Of a stretch of DNA of 64,000 nt, positions 1 through 12,557 are shown piece after piece (the first letter of the stretch is position 1; each line of letters begins with the position of its first letter). Both the position numbers and the translations under genes were made by a program. The DNA is from Limnoperna fortunei. Taxonomy: Eukaryota; Mollusca; Bivalvia; Mytilida; Modiolidae. The stretch is taken from NCBI GenBank assembly GCA_944474755.1, contig OX104124.1:20248452-20312451 (forward strand), given 5' to 3'. The notes under the pieces are model-generated. The model did no database searches. It was not told the DNA's origin and saw nothing but the letters and a program-made list of their open reading frames with translations.

Positions 1-1597
1 GAGTTTAGTACTTCGCATTTTAGTATTGTAGAATGCATCGTTGTACCCGTTAAACGATCTAAATAAATGAATATATCATATATTTATATGTGATCGCAAT
101 CCGGAATTATACTCAATGTATTTGTTCGGGTATTTTCATTGTTGTATCCAAACTTAGCTTAAATTTACTAACGTTTTTTTTGCCAGAATCATGAACAATA
201 AAATCTCTATTTCCAAAGTTTTCAACAAATTTGTCTACCGGTGAATAGTACCTAAATGTTTTTTAACCGGAAATAGCACCGACTACATTTCCCGCGATTT
301 TCTATGTTTGAAGATAAATGCGTGGCCTCCTGAAATTGATCGGAATTTTACTGATACTTTTTGAGCGCTTTTCTCTACAACGAAATTCATAATCATGTTA
401 CTTTATCTCGACTATCAATACCATCATATCTTAATTATCTTATTTCAACGTATGTGCAGTAAAATAAAACAGTTATTAAACAGCACCTCTGGATATAGAG
501 ATTGTCTTGGTTTTTTTAACACTGAGCATTTTCCCGCTGCCGCATCGGGAAATAGTGTTTCAAGACAAATAAAATAGCTATATCCCTCAGTGCCGTTTAA
601 TGACCGTATAACATTTTACGCGCCGATGTATTGTTTTAAAATCTATATTTTTAAGCAAATATACTGATAGGCATTTCCCAATTTCTAATATCCAATATAC
701 AATATGTGGTATATGTTGTACCTTTGCTCTATTTTCTGTTACTGTTTATACATGTATACGAGACACCACGTAATGTCCAATTTTCTCATTGACGTTTTCA
801 GTCGAGTCGAGTGGACTGTGAATTTTAGTACATCTATCACTATATATTTTATTAGGGTAAAGTCAGAGTACAGTTGAAAACCTTCGTCAGGAAAACTGAT
901 AATCCTTGTCAATTAAGGTTAGTGTCAAGCACACCCTGCCCGCAGTGAGATTCATTTGATCCTACAACCTGAGTGTTGACAGGCACATGATCAATAAAAG
1001 ATGATTAACTACTTTAACCACACGGCAAACGAGGCCCTAATTTTTTCTTATATTGTTATATTGTATATTTTGCTCATCAGCAGCGTTTGTATACTAGTAG
1101 TTGGTTATCAAGTGTCCAAATTAAATACCAGAAAAACTACCTCGGCATACGTCTCCCATAAAATCGGTGTTCACATACACCGGAATGTACTGATTGTACA
1201 GCCATTCTCCTGTATTAGCTAGGTTACATTACTCGTAACAAGCGTCTCCATAAAAGAACATGCTATACATTTTGTATGAAGATGTTAACATGCAAAATTA
1301 ATTTATTAATTACCTCTTTTATATGTGTTGGAAAAATAAAATTCATTATATATCAACATTTTTAGAGACGTACATAAACCATTTCACTCAAAAAAGTCTA
1401 AAAGATTTAAAAAGTTGATGTCGCCAATACAGATTTTGGAAAATGAAAAATGCTTATCTTTTCGTTGAATTCTTAATTTATATCAAACAGCCTTATGTTA
1501 AACAATATGAACATACATTTAAAAATTTTGGAGGAAAATATTGTCTCTTGGTAATTTTATCGACCTAAGCTTTTATGTGTCCAAAATCAACTATGTT
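1..1597. other. AT-rich intergenic DNA, nothing recognised
   Basis: I see no supported gene, RNA or mobile element. Short open frames at 395-577 and 1001-1222 have no family resemblance, splice context or compositional shift and look like chance frames. Confidence 0.6.
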
Positions 1598-3494
1598 TCC
1601 GTAACATTTTTCTGTCAGTGTTAAATAAATTTAAATTTTCACTATTTTTACGGTATTCTTTACGACGAAATGCGTCATATTTGCATAATTGACATAAAAA
1701 AAATTTAGTGCCTATGTTTGTTTCTGTAAAAATATTTGGACTCAAAGTCACAATTTTTATCATTTCCTGTTTAAGAACCTATGCTTCCATAACGCGTTTT
1801 TTAATAAATTTAAACTAGATTAGATGAAACATACATATATCTAGTTGAATATCATTGTTTTGATTACTTTTGAAATACGTTTGGATTGTAAACTCAACAA
1901 ATGGGAGGTTTTTCCCTATTTTATCCATGCTTCCGTAACTTTCATTTTCCGTAACGCATACCCATGTGCAATATTTCAATCCGTGAGAGAGAATTCCGAA
2001 GAGCAAATTACAGCCAACACTGTGTCCCTTCATGTACCATAAATTGAGCATCTGCTTTCCAGTGAATTCATAGAATTTTGACGGATTTTACGTTGAGAAC
2101 AGGTACTTTTTTACTTAATTTATATGAATTTTTTATAAATAATATGTTATCAACACAATTTTTGCTTAGTTATGTTGAAATATAGTGTTCTAACATGATA
2201 AAACTAGAATTGAAAATATGTAGAATGGTCTTGACATAAATTATTAAAGGTAGAAATATTCCGTGACAGAAAATAGAAAAAAATTTACAAGTTAGAAAAT
2301 ATTTAACTTTTTTATTCTGCAATATTCAGACAACTAGTTTAAGTAATTTTTAACATAAACTTCAATGTAGTCCATATAAACTGTAAATGATCAGAGATAA
2401 CGAAAGGTTTACATTTGGAGTTGTTACGGAAGAATTCTTTAATCATGCATGTTTTCGTCAAGAATACAGAAAACATCAACATTTCATTCTAAACTTTCAT
2501 TATTTTATAATTGTTTGCATGTGACAATGGTCTTCAACATCAGTTTGTAAGGGATTACTGTGGGGAAAACCAATATAGATCGTTACAAAGCATAGATCTA
2601 TTTCGTTACGGAACATAGGAATAAGTTTTTCAAAAAGAGGTCATAATTCTTTGAGCAACCTTTTCATATGTACAAATAGGCTAGTCCAAATAAAAATCGT
2701 ATTGTAAATGTTTTAAATTTATTTGTTTTTTTTCTTCAGAATGTCTTTGCCGAATGCAGATACAGAAACGATGGAGACAAAAACAAAAAGAGAAGAACAA
2801 TTACCAAAAGCTGGAAAGAGAAAGGATGCAAAAGAAAGGCGATGAAGAGAGGATAGAAACAGAAGATAAACATAATCATGAGGAAAAAAACAGAAGTAGT
2901 AGAAACCAACACAAATAAAGAGACAGATATATCGATTGAAAGTGTATATTTTGAACGTCACTGATTATGTAGCTGCTGTTTTTGATCAGGAATGGGTTCT
3001 TGGATACATGACATAAGTCGATGAGGATGACAGTAATATAAAATTTTGAGTGAAAGCTAAAAAGTATTCCAAGATTTTTTTCTAAATTGAAAATCATACA
3101 TCTAAAAAACACATTTTCCGTAACAATTGAAGCAAACTTAGAAATACTCAATGTACACAATTGTCTCGATAATCTTTGCTTCAAATTACGTTGTTTGTAA
3201 TCCTAAATCCATCTGATAAAGCATTAAGTAATACTTGTTAAGATCCTGAACCAAAATAAATTGTTTTCCAATAATGTAATATTTAGAAATATATAGATAT
3301 CGTAATTGATGAGAAGTCACCCATTTTCTACATGGAATAAAAAAAACATGCAGCATCACAGTTATGGTAAAATGTCGATAAATGTCACATAAATAAGGTT
3401 TTCATGATTCCATTCTCGCAACATATTGATGGACTTTATTGCTCTTTAAACAATACAGAATATGTCATAGTTACGTTATGCTATGCTCCGTAAC
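1598..3494. repeat. Cluster of a TCCGTAAC octamer in AT-rich DNA
   Basis: The octamer TCCGTAAC occurs forward at 1598, 1932, 1948, 3117 and 3487 and reverse-complemented at 2423 and 2605. A one-base variant (TCCATAAC) is at 1786. Several copies are preceded by CTATG or CATGC. Some spacings are near 185 bp or a multiple (1598-1786, 2423-2605, 3117-3487). No coding sequence is visible. This may be a very decayed tandem repeat or a spread-out binding-site cluster. Confidence 0.45.
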
Positions 3495-4498
3495 AGTGTA
3501 GTTTAGTGGGGTCAGCTCATTTGCCAATAACTTTTTCATCTTTTAAATGGTGTGGCTCAAATTTGTATATTGTATTCCTCAAACATTGTTTGGCTCGATA
3601 AAAAAACAAATCAACCACTTAAAGTGATGTTGAAATTTGGGACTTTTTGTAATTTTAATGTAACCAAATACAGGAGAATGGCTGTGTACCGGTGTTCAAC
3701 GAGTGATTGTAGAATATCCACTGATTCTGTTTTTTTCTTAATCGTCTATTTTAGCTAGAGACTGTGCCTTGTACATATTCCTTTCAACTTCAGAGCTTTC
3801 CGCATTTCAATTAACAACATATTTATTCACGACAAGCCAACCAGCTTTAAAAGAGTTTACCACCTTTAGAAACTTTTGACCGCCTTTTGGTTATATCCAT
3901 ACCATTTGCAATTTTTTTGTTGTTGCGTTGATTAGGTTGTCCATGCTGACATGTATGATTCTATCTATGAATGTGCTCCTTTTGTCTTTACGACTACTCT
4001 GTAGTTATGTTTAAACTGTTCTTTGTTTCCTTCTTGATAAATGTGTATGTATTATTAATGGATTCGTTAAATGTTACTTATTAAGTGTCTGAAATTACAT
4101 TTTTGTTTTCATTAAGTTTCTTTTGAAAAGCTCCATCCGAGCGTCTTATAACTTTGGCATGGTGTTTAACAGCTGCTCTCGCAATGACTAAACTGCATTT
4201 TGAATTTCGGTTTGTATAATTTGCTGCGATTTTTGGCTCCATCTTACCAAATTAAACGACATCTAGAAAGTGATCACTATCTACAAATATTCAGCTACAC
4301 CAAAGTCCGAAATAAATCAGAAACACTGATTGACAATTTTAAACGTCAACATACCGACGTCTACAAGAAAATGAAGATTGTATAGAATATAGTAAGGAGA
4401 AAAAATCATTCTGGATGTATGGGGAGACCAACACCACTTTATACAAACTGAATTATTTATCTGAAATTTTTTCCTATTGTATTTTTCAAATAATTAAT
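3495..4498. other. Intergenic, no supported gene
   Basis: AT-rich. The plus-strand frame 4200-4385 has two His-containing stretches (RHLESDH and NFKRQH) faintly like degenerate BED or C2H2 fingers. The matching cysteine pairs are absent, so it is not called as a gene. Confidence 0.4.
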
Positions 4499-4588
4499 GG
4501 CTTCCTCCCCCAATAAAAACTGGACGCCATGATATAGCTGAAAAATTGCTGAAAGTGACGTTAAACACCATCAAACAAACAAACAAAA
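4499..4588 (+). mobile_element. SINE 3' fragment
   Basis: This is the 3' part of the window's common SINE: a CTTCCTCCCCCAATAAAA block, then AACTGGACGCCATGATAT, AGCTGAAAAATTGCTGAAAG and a (CAAA)n tail. The tRNA-like head is missing, so the copy is strongly 5'-truncated. It matches the complete copy at 10922-11189. Confidence 0.8.
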
Positions 4589-4599
4589 TCAAATAATTA

Positions 4600-6162
4600 A
4601 ATATGTGCAAACACATAAACGATCAAAGAAATCAATCCAAAGATTATCCGTGCATGTAAAGTGCATGGAAAGTTTGTTACTTAAATTAAATAACATGTAA
4701 ACATGTTCAGATTTTTGTTAACCCGCATGTACAGTAAAATCAACAAAATTCACTTAATATACATTTACTTCGTAAATAAAATACAGCCATTTATGATGCA
4801 ATTTTCTTAATTGGCCAAGTGTTCTCGATATTTCCTTAACTCATTCAAATATATATCTATCCCTAGTGCAATAATACCTTTCTGATTAAAAATATTTAGC
4901 TCAGCATGAGTATTGTCTCAATTACCATGGCAACAGAGAAAAGCATTTTTGACTGGATAAGATTGAGAATAAAAAAAATGCTCAGCAAAGAACTTTTGGC
5001 GCCGGGCCCTGTTGTTATAAAGAGTATACTATTTTTTACTCGAAATATAAACAACAGCTGTCCTTATTACCATACTCTTTGGAGAGTGTGTTACTTATAT
5101 AACATGTAAACGAGTCCATTTTTTGTTAACCGGCCATTGCTAAGAACATATAATAAAAAGGATAATTGTATCATTTTTACAATAACAAACTATAAACTTA
5201 AAACTAAAACAGGAGATATATTGGTTTTGTTCCTTCAGTCCTTCTGTCCGTCACAGCTTATCAATTCAAGTCTGCTAGTACTACCTAATGAAAACTTGGT
5301 ACTATATAAACCTAACATGTACATGTGCATTTTTATCCTTAATGTTGTACAAGTCCATTACCACATTTTGAGTACGAAAGGAGAAGGATGCATTTTTGCT
5401 GTGAAAAAAGAAAATTATAAACATTTATAGCCAAAGTTTAGCATCTCTTGATGTCACTCTGAAACGTAGTAAATAAATCGAAGGAACAACATTGTTTTAA
5501 GCAAAAATATATAATAGGTTCTTACGTTTTTTGGAAGGACTGCGTGATCTTCCACGAATGATAGAAATTTTATGTATTTTCGAAGCGGAACAAGCGAAAA
5601 GACATCTAAACTTTCTATCAAAAGGGGAAGATCACCCGGTCCTTCCCAAAAACACATGAAAGTAACTGTTTTTTCGTACACCAACACATTTTACATAACG
5701 ATATTCATTGGACTCTCCAATGTTTAATTAAGAATTAATTAAAGAGTGGTATGATGTACTATTTAAACATGGTCTGTGGCTTTAATTTGAGTGTTTTAAC
5801 GAGCGATAGCATGCAAACAGTATTTAATTCACAAGTAACGCAGGTAACCCGGGATGATCCTCTTCTGCCACCTGTATCAACAACAAAGACGCCCCTTTTC
5901 AATATTTTCACAGAATATTAAAGGTTATTGTTTTAAAATTTGAATTCGGGTAAGTAGTCAATTTGCGCACATGAGATGAACGCACGGATGATTAGGGTAT
6001 ATTATTACCGCCATTATCCTCAATTGACAATTTTGTTTATTATTTATTTATTATTATGTCCATTGCACGAATAATTACTTTTGCATTAGCTAGTTCCATT
6101 GCTATGAATTAAAAGGTCAAGATAATTGTTTTTTATACACATATACAGATTTTCCTCCATTA
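4600..6162. other. Intergenic, no supported gene
   Basis: Apart from short chance frames I see no coding exon with splice borders, RNA gene or repeat structure. The segment ends at the 3' side of the minus-strand B-box gene. Confidence 0.5.
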
Positions 6163-6168
6163 TTTATT
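6163..6168 (-). terminator. Poly(A) signal of the B-box gene
   Basis: AATAAA on the minus strand, 38 bp beyond the TGA stop of the B-box/propeller coding region. Confidence 0.55.
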
Positions 6169-6205
6169 ATAACCAATTCACCAGAGTGCTCATCATAGTC
6201 CAAAT

Positions 6206-7942
6206 TCAATGGGCAATCAATATTTTATATATACTTTTGCTTAAGATGATCGTAGAAGTATTCGATCCTTTCTGCAGCAAGTATACCGTTTCTGATCTAT
6301 CACATGTAACAAACACGTTTCCATGTCTGTCAGTGGTAATACCAGTTGCACCACACATATTAGGACTAATGTAGTCAACAACGCTTTCTGATGATAAATT
6401 GAACACTCTAATACATTCAGAATTTCTTTTTACCGAAAAGATATTGTTTTCCAAGTCCGAACATATATGAAAAACTCCAGTTACTGAGCGAAATATTTTC
6501 TTTATGCAACCATCTAGTGAAACTAGCTTGAGGCCGCTTTGCTTGCAATTGACCACTAGCATTTTGTTGACGTAGGTCAAGCCATAACAGTCATCTTGCA
6601 TTTCTATTCTCCTTCTTAGATTAATACTATAAATGCTAGTAGTCACATTCACGACAAGTACCATCGTACTCATTGTAACAGCGATTGTTCCTGAATCAAT
6701 TATGGCAATAGACTCAGGTCCATACTCGAGTTTCATTTCGCATTTTCTATATCCTTCTTTTGCATAGATCATAAGACGTGGCTCTGACCTTTCTCCGATA
6801 ATAATATGACCGTTCGGTAAAACCTTTACACAGCGGACGGCGATATTTGGTTTTTTCTTTTCGATTCTAAAAGTTGATTGAAATTGAAACGCAATTTTTT
6901 CTTGTACGGATGATTTTGTTGCACTTGTTGTTACCTGAGGGTTATTTTGATTACTTGCTACGATGACATTCGAACTGTTATTGGATATAGGTGCTGCAGA
7001 CGAAACAACGCCATCAGCGTTGCTGGCATAGCCTATATTGACGACATCCTTTTCTACTTCGACTGTTGACGAACTGTTTTCATTAAGATCAAAATCATGA
7101 CTAGAAGTCATCAATGCCAACCGGTTTGAAATTCTATCAAATAATTCAAGGCATGCCCTTAATTCGTCAATGTTTAAGATCTTTCTGCTAGCAGAATCAG
7201 TATCCCGTACTGTCGTTAATTGTTTACTTTCGATAATTTCATCTGTTTTCATGTTTTGTTTTATCTGAATTTGAAGTATCAACCTGTAAACACTGCTGGT
7301 ACCAAATAATTGAAGCAATGAAATCAATTTGTCTCTCTTTGTGCGTAATTGTGTGTGTCTTTGTGAAAGATCACCTTCATACAGTTGAAGATGCTGTTTT
7401 TCTATGTCATATTCATTGAGGGAATTAGTAAGTATTTCATCTAAACTATTTAAGAGTTCATGTATTTGCTTTTTCTTCTGATTTATATCGATGACAAGTT
7501 CGCGGAGACAATCAACCTGTTTTATAGTGTCGGAGGTTTTTCTGCGAATGTCTAGTATTGTACGAAGCCTGTGTTCCATCGGGGTAAATATAACTTCTTT
7601 CGTTCTTTCAACATTTTCCCGAACGGCAATAGCGTCGAGTTTTTCAATTTCGCAATTGCTATGATTAATTAATTTACATGTTCCACAACACAATGTATCA
7701 TGACTCTTACACAAATATTTAAAATCTTTGTCACTATGAGTTTTGCAAGTAGTTTGTAGTAATGGCAAGACATCTAAAACATGATTATATTCTTTGTATG
7801 TAATAATCCTATGATCTCTAGTCAACTTCAGAACCTTGTGGTAATCAGTGCACGCCATACAAAATAGCTCGTGGCACTGTAAGCACCAGTGGGTTGCCGG
7901 CTCGTGTTTGCCTTGTACTTTACATGGCTGACACAAAGTCAT
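6206..7942 (-). CDS. TRIM-like B-box / coiled-coil / NHL-type propeller protein (no RING)
   Basis: Encodes 578 residues from the ATG at 7942. A good splice acceptor (TATTATTTCAG) lies 14 bp upstream at 7957-7967, so the ATG is near the start of this exon and an upstream intron lies in the 5' UTR. Residues 4-45 form a B-box1-like finger (C4, C7, C20, C23, C28, C31, H35, H44). Residues 66-97 form a B-box2 (C66, H69, C78, H81, C86, C89, H94, C97). A coiled coil covers about 100-230, followed by a Ser/Asn-rich linker. From about 360 to the end are beta-propeller-like repeats, the clearest being GATGITTDRHGNVFV. There is no RING before the B-boxes, so E3 ligase activity is doubtful unless a RING lies on an upstream exon. 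The layout matches the TRIM2/TRIM3/TRIM45/TRIM56-like proteins expanded in bivalves. Such proteins are usually cytoplasmic scaffolds, and an innate immune role is an inference only. The frame is intact. Confidence 0.88.
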   Translation of the reverse strand: MTLCQPCKVQGKHEPATHWCLQCHELFCMACTDYHKVLKLTRDHRIITYKEYNHVLDVLPLLQTTCKTHSDKDFKYLCKSHDTLCCGTCKLINHSNCEIEKLDAIAVRENVERTKEVIFTPMEHRLRTILDIRRKTSDTIKQVDCLRELVIDINQKKKQIHELLNSLDEILTNSLNEYDIEKQHLQLYEGDLSQRHTQLRTKRDKLISLLQLFGTSSVYRLILQIQIKQNMKTDEIIESKQLTTVRDTDSASRKILNIDELRACLELFDRISNRLALMTSSHDFDLNENSSSTVEVEKDVVNIGYASNADGVVSSAAPISNNSSNVIVASNQNNPQVTTSATKSSVQEKIAFQFQSTFRIEKKKPNIAVRCVKVLPNGHIIIGERSEPRLMIYAKEGYRKCEMKLEYGPESIAIIDSGTIAVTMSTMVLVVNVTTSIYSINLRRRIEMQDDCYGLTYVNKMLVVNCKQSGLKLVSLDGCIKKIFRSVTGVFHICSDLENNIFSVKRNSECIRVFNLSSESVVDYISPNMCGATGITTDRHGNVFVTCDRSETVYLLQKGSNTSTIILSKSIYKILIAH

Positions 7943-10579
7943 GTTTATTTTTGCGTCTGAAATAATATTAATGTTTCGTACTAAGAGATAGTAAATGTTA
8001 TGGAAAAACATACTACAGATGCACAAACAGACCAATTAAATTCTATATAATTATTTGCACTTTTAAAAAAGTTATTTGTTATATCGGATGTCTATGCGGC
8101 AAAAATACTTTGTGAATTTGAAGCTATAATTTAATCTCAAATAAATGATTGTTTTAGTCTCTTTCAAACAACATATTTATAGGCTTCTTAGTCGATGCCT
8201 ATACGTGAAATAACTCAACGAGCTAAAAACACACAAAAATCCAATGGAAAAGTTACACAATTATAATGTATTCTTGAAATTATTGATATTTAACTCCTTG
8301 ACTACACACGTAGGCTTTATTTCAGTTTCTGACGTCAAACTTCCAAAGAGTAATAGTTCAGCTATATTTAGGATGCGACATCAATTAAACAAATAGATGT
8401 TTTGTAGTATGAACTTATTGATCGAATAACACATAGCAAACATTATTCCAATTATAATTAGGACAAGATCGAGTTAACAGACTATAAAGAAATAAGGGAA
8501 TGGGTAAGAACTAATAGACATGATATTTTGGCTGCAAATAGAAAAGTATAAAGAGTTAGGTACGGATTAGATATTTAGCTTCTTCATAACCACAATGGCT
8601 ATCAATAAAAAATGTTTATGCAGGTTTGAAATTATTTCGAGTATTTAAATTTTTAGGGAGGATTCCCAGCGCACGACCTACAGTGCTGTCAAGTGCAGAT
8701 AGGAAAGGTCCTCTTGTTTTGGGTTGCCTTGTCATACTACGGAAATACTAATCATATAACCGCTTTTTCAATGGCAGTCCCAATTTAGTTTCTTTTGGTC
8801 CATTCCTTTTTTAATTTGATTTATTGCTTAAGGTATCCAACCCATAATTGAAGTTACCGCTTAATTTTATTTTTTGACAAAGAAATACAGCTTTATTAAA
8901 TCATTGTATTGCTAATTATGTTACAAATTAAATATATTGTTTTTACTTTGAGTCAATGTTAACAGTTTTGAGCAAAAAGGGTTAGTTATTCAAATAGTAT
9001 TTCCGATGTTTGCAGAACATTACCGAGGTCTGCTCCAATAAAAAACAATGGACATCCAGGTCACCACCTATGATCACGTGGTCAATTGTGGTCCGGATAC
9101 CTTTAACTTATACTCGTCCTAAATATAGCTGAATTAATAGCAAACATTCAATGTTACTGTTATTTTGGTCCATAATTAATTTAATTCAAATATATGTATT
9201 CTTGGAGTTACTTCCAAGAATAATATTAATTCGGTTGGCATATGTGTCAAGTTAAGAAAAGGTATAAAATTTCTTAGACACGTCAAAACTAATTCGGATG
9301 GATCAAGAGAGAATCGAGGCCAGTTCAGACTTTTCAATCTCGCCAAGACAAAACAGTATTCTTTTCCTATGGTGTCAAAATATTTGAACTTTGATTGATT
9401 GAATGTTCATAACCGATTTATTATTAGTTTCCTTTTTCTCGTCCAGAATATAGCTATGATATTGCCAGCTATACATTAGGCAACAACAACTCAATCAATT
9501 GAAACTTGTGCATACACAGTCAAGACTATTGCAGACTTATATCAAGATATGGTCAAGTACAGTTAGACAAGATTAAAACTAATTCAGACGAATCAATTAA
9601 GCTTAATGAAAATAAGTAATTTTTAGACACATTTAGGCCAGTCGAGACAAAGTCAATACATCTCAGTGCAAAACTAAGTTACATTTAATGTTATGTATTG
9701 AATAAAACAGGGTAATAAAATCTGAATAAGTAACTAAAGGAAAAAGGAAGAGTTGTGTACAATTTTAAGGTTAACCTTGCATCAATAAATAGTATAAACA
9801 AAAAGCCCAGTGACGAGGACGTACAACTGCTTATTTAATTATTACACTAAGACGTTCAATTATTTCCGATTAAAAACATTCATAGTTGTACAGGTAATAA
9901 GTATGCGAGATCTGTTCTGTTATAATAGATTCATGCATGTTACTTTTTTGCAGTTTGCATTTGTAAAATGTAAAAAAAAAGAATGGAGATAGGGACCCCT
10001 GTAGCGGGTTTGGATAATTTTTTAATGATTTCTTGTCCTGATTGTGTTTATTTTGTGTGTTACGGTGCAAAGTGTATATTGGGCAAGTTTCACTTACGAC
10101 TTGTTTAATTATACTTCTTAAGTATCAAATTCAAGCCCTAGTTTTATATATAAGATACATTACTTTTTTCATAAAATGTAACTTCTCCTGTGTTAATTAT
10201 TTTAGTAAAGATCGTTTGTTTGATGTTTAATAACTATGACTTACCTGATTTAGGAACATTCATTACTAGGTATGTTTGATAACGATAAAATTACCCGATC
10301 GATAATTGTGTATTTTAATTTGACTGATAAGTTAGTGTTCATTGTAAGTTCAACAGGTGTGCTAGATAAAAATTTCACCAAACTAGGTGCTAGTGGTAGA
10401 TAATATAAATGTTGATCGCGTTAGCTAAAAAAGTAAAAAACCAATTAAGGAAAATTTGTCTAAAGCCCTAATTGGCAAAGATTTTTTAGTTTTTCAAATG
10501 AAGTTTGGGGTTATATACAGAATACAAAGAATACAGATTAATTCATTACCTGGGACAATGGTGTTAGTGTGTCGCAGTG
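7943..10579. other. 5' UTR/intron of the B-box gene and intergenic DNA
   Basis: The exon extends to about 7956, where the acceptor lies; the upstream exon was not found. The rest is AT-rich. An imperfect direct repeat starting AAAACTAATTC occurs near 9286 and 9577, about 290 bp apart. No other gene is supported. Confidence 0.45.
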
Positions 10580-10730
10580 TGTTATATCTAGGTTCGAGTT
10601 GACTGACTTCAACCTTAACTAACAATTATTGCACCTTTTTTTTGTTTCTACGGTCAGGGGTTCTCGCTGAGTCCTCCATCTTCCTCCGGAATACAAACTG
10701 AACGAAGTGATTAAACTTTAACTTTAACAT
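10580..10730 (+). mobile_element. Highly degenerate SINE copy
   Basis: Keeps a box B-like GGTTCGAGTT, then a GACTTCAACCTTAACT block, then GGTCAGGGGTTCTCGCTGAG and a TTCCTCC block in the order of the window's SINE, but with many substitutions. It is older than the neighbouring copy at 10922. Confidence 0.5.
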
Positions 10731-10921
10731 TGATCAATTAATGTATTGAAGTATTAAAAACTCAAATATTTTTCTCTGCACATAAAGACCGCCTACAACT
10801 AATATCCATCTAATCTACAACAATCAGAATTCCATGGAAAAACTTAGTCGCGCCTGGAACTGTTCAACCACGACACTACCACAAACACAATATCAAGTCA
10901 ACCCGGACACACTAGATTGGT

Positions 10922-11189
10922 GGGGCCTCGGTGGCCAAGTGCTTAAAGTAGTTCGTCTAATAATGATCACGTGGTCTGTCAACAATAAGATTGCGGGTAC
11001 GAGACTAACGGACCGGGTGCGTTCGACTCCAATCTTTATTCACAAGGATTGCCAGGTTTCCTACCGAAGGTCGGGGGTTTTCTCCGGGTACTCCGACCTC
11101 CTCCCCAATAAAAACTGGACGCCATGATCTTACTGAAAAACTGCTGAAAGTGGTGTTGAACAACATTCAATCTAAAAACTAAACTAACC
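10922..11189 (+). mobile_element. Near-complete tRNA-derived SINE with target-site duplication
   Basis: Starts GGGGCCTCGGTGGCCAAGTG, in which TGGCCAAGTG fits a pol III box A. A degenerate box B region follows, then the conserved body (TCGACTCCAATCTT, CTACCGAAGGTC, CTCCGGGTACTCCG, AACTGGACGCCATGAT, CTGAAAGTGG) and an A-rich tail. The 8-bp AGATTGGT flanks it at 10914-10921 and 11190-11197, the duplication expected from target-primed insertion. It is one of the few copies here with both ends visible. The body resembles SINE superfamilies reported from molluscs (MetaSINE-like), but I could not confirm the name. Confidence 0.85.
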
Positions 11190-11276
11190 AGATTGGTCAA
11201 TCGAATAATTTTACCAAATGTATTTGCTAGTGGCATTTGTTGACGAATCAAAATTTGTATTAACTTCACAGTAATA

Positions 11277-11282
11277 TTTATT
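11277..11282 (-). terminator. Poly(A) signal of the C1q gene
   Basis: AATAAA on the minus strand, 20 bp past the stop codon of the C1q gene's last exon. Confidence 0.7.
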
Positions 11283-11302
11283 CAATATTTTTCTGCTAAA
11301 TC

Positions 11303-11703
11303 TCATATTTTAAATCCAGTGAAGGTAGTGTACGAGTCGGCAAAGCAAACACCTGTAGAACCATATGTCCGGATCCACACCTTGTCATTTGTTGTCATAC
11401 CAACTACAGCAGATTGAGCAGACGGGTGGTTGACCCCAGAGTTGTTGCTTGCAACCCCATGATTCCTAACTCCAACCGATTGTCCGTTCAATACTATTTC
11501 CGTTATAAATGCGTCTCCAATTTTTGTCAAAGTTGACCAAGTGAAAAAATACGATCCGGTACTTGGAGCTGTAAATATACCAGTTGTGGGATTGTATCCA
11601 CTTCCTTCGTTTGTAATTACCGTCTGAAAGATCACCGTCGCACCAGATGACATGCTAGTTATGTGGTTTTGCAATTTAGCCAAAAAAGCTATTTTAGAAA
11701 TAT
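11303..11703 (-). CDS. Secreted C1q-domain protein, exon 2 (globular head)
   Basis: Last exon of a two-exon coding region, join(11303..11703, 12558..12720) on the minus strand, giving 187 residues. The exon starts after the acceptor TTTGCATTTTCAG. Exon 1 ends one base into a codon, and that G joins the AT here to make Asp55, so phase agrees. Residues 59-187 form one C1q globular domain. The hallmarks are AFLAKLQNHIT, TVIFQTVITNEGSGYNPTTG, then FTAPSTGSYFFTW, an LNGQ strand, a VWIRTYG strand and the closing F-x-G-F-K-I. No collagen region precedes it, so this is the short secreted globular-head type abundant in bivalves. These proteins usually form trimers, bind carbohydrate or microbial surfaces in haemolymph and act as immune lectins. 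The ligand cannot be read from the sequence. Confidence 0.9.
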
Positions 11704-12557
11704 CTGAAAATGCAAATTTCAAGGTCATTATAAATAACATAACGTAGGTCTTGTTAAAAGTTATTACAGATTGTATTGTTTAGAAGGAGAGTCAGCGTCG
11801 ATTGTAGATTTGACGGTTGCAATGGATTTTTACTGCCGACTGGTAAAATGTTTACGTCATCCAATCAAGTTGGAATAGATTTCATATTGCATTAAAATAA
11901 TTTAATTCTTTTGCTTCTTTAGACAACTCAATTTCAAATTTTAAACAATGAAAACGTAGAACTATATTTACTACGGTCTTTCTGTGATATTTGACTATAT
12001 ATATCAATATATCATTTTTTATGTGTTTCTACTTGCATGTTATTGTTTAAAATCAGTTTTTAACCTAAGATAATTTGGCGCTTATATAGAATCCTTTTAC
12101 GTTTATCAAATAATTCTTTTCACGTGGTTCCTTTTCCTTTCGATCTCACATTAAACAGAAGTTTTTCATAAACAGTCTTGTAAAGAACGTTTTGACGACC
12201 TCAAATATTATTCGATTATGGACTTTTGAAGAGGTCCATATAAGTTAAAGTCTTTAATAGTTATATGACACATCTGAAATTGTAATTACTTTTATATTTT
12301 TTGTCTGAATTCCCGCTATATTGTTAAAATCAAACACATTATGAAATAAAACTGGAGAAAATAGAGATCTTACTAGTAACATGCTACATATATTGGGGTT
12401 TCTTTTTAGTAACAGAGCGCTTGAATAGGTTTAAAAATAAGAGCTAGGCGTCCGGAAAACCTTTGGTTACATAGAATATTCTTTAAATTATGTGATTAGC
12501 CAGCTAGAATTACTATACAGCACACCATACAGTCATACTCTCCATGTCATGGGTTAC
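11704..12557 (-). other. Intron of the C1q gene
   Basis: 854 bp bounded on the minus strand by donor G|GTAACC at 12557 and acceptor TTTTCAG at 11704. Removing it joins the signal-peptide exon to the C1q exon in frame (phase 1). AT-rich, with no inserted element recognised. Confidence 0.8.

Noticed and set aside
2719..3184. Overlapping minus-strand frames of 80 and 102 codons
   Set aside because: Low-complexity Phe/Ser/Leu-rich translations of AT-rich DNA with no domain or exon borders.
4200..4385. Zinc-finger-like peptide with RHLESDH and NFKRQH
   Set aside because: The required cysteine pairs are missing and the frame is only 61 codons.
6126..6374. Plus-strand 82-codon frame opposite the B-box gene
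   Set aside because: It is antisense shadow of the well-supported propeller coding region.
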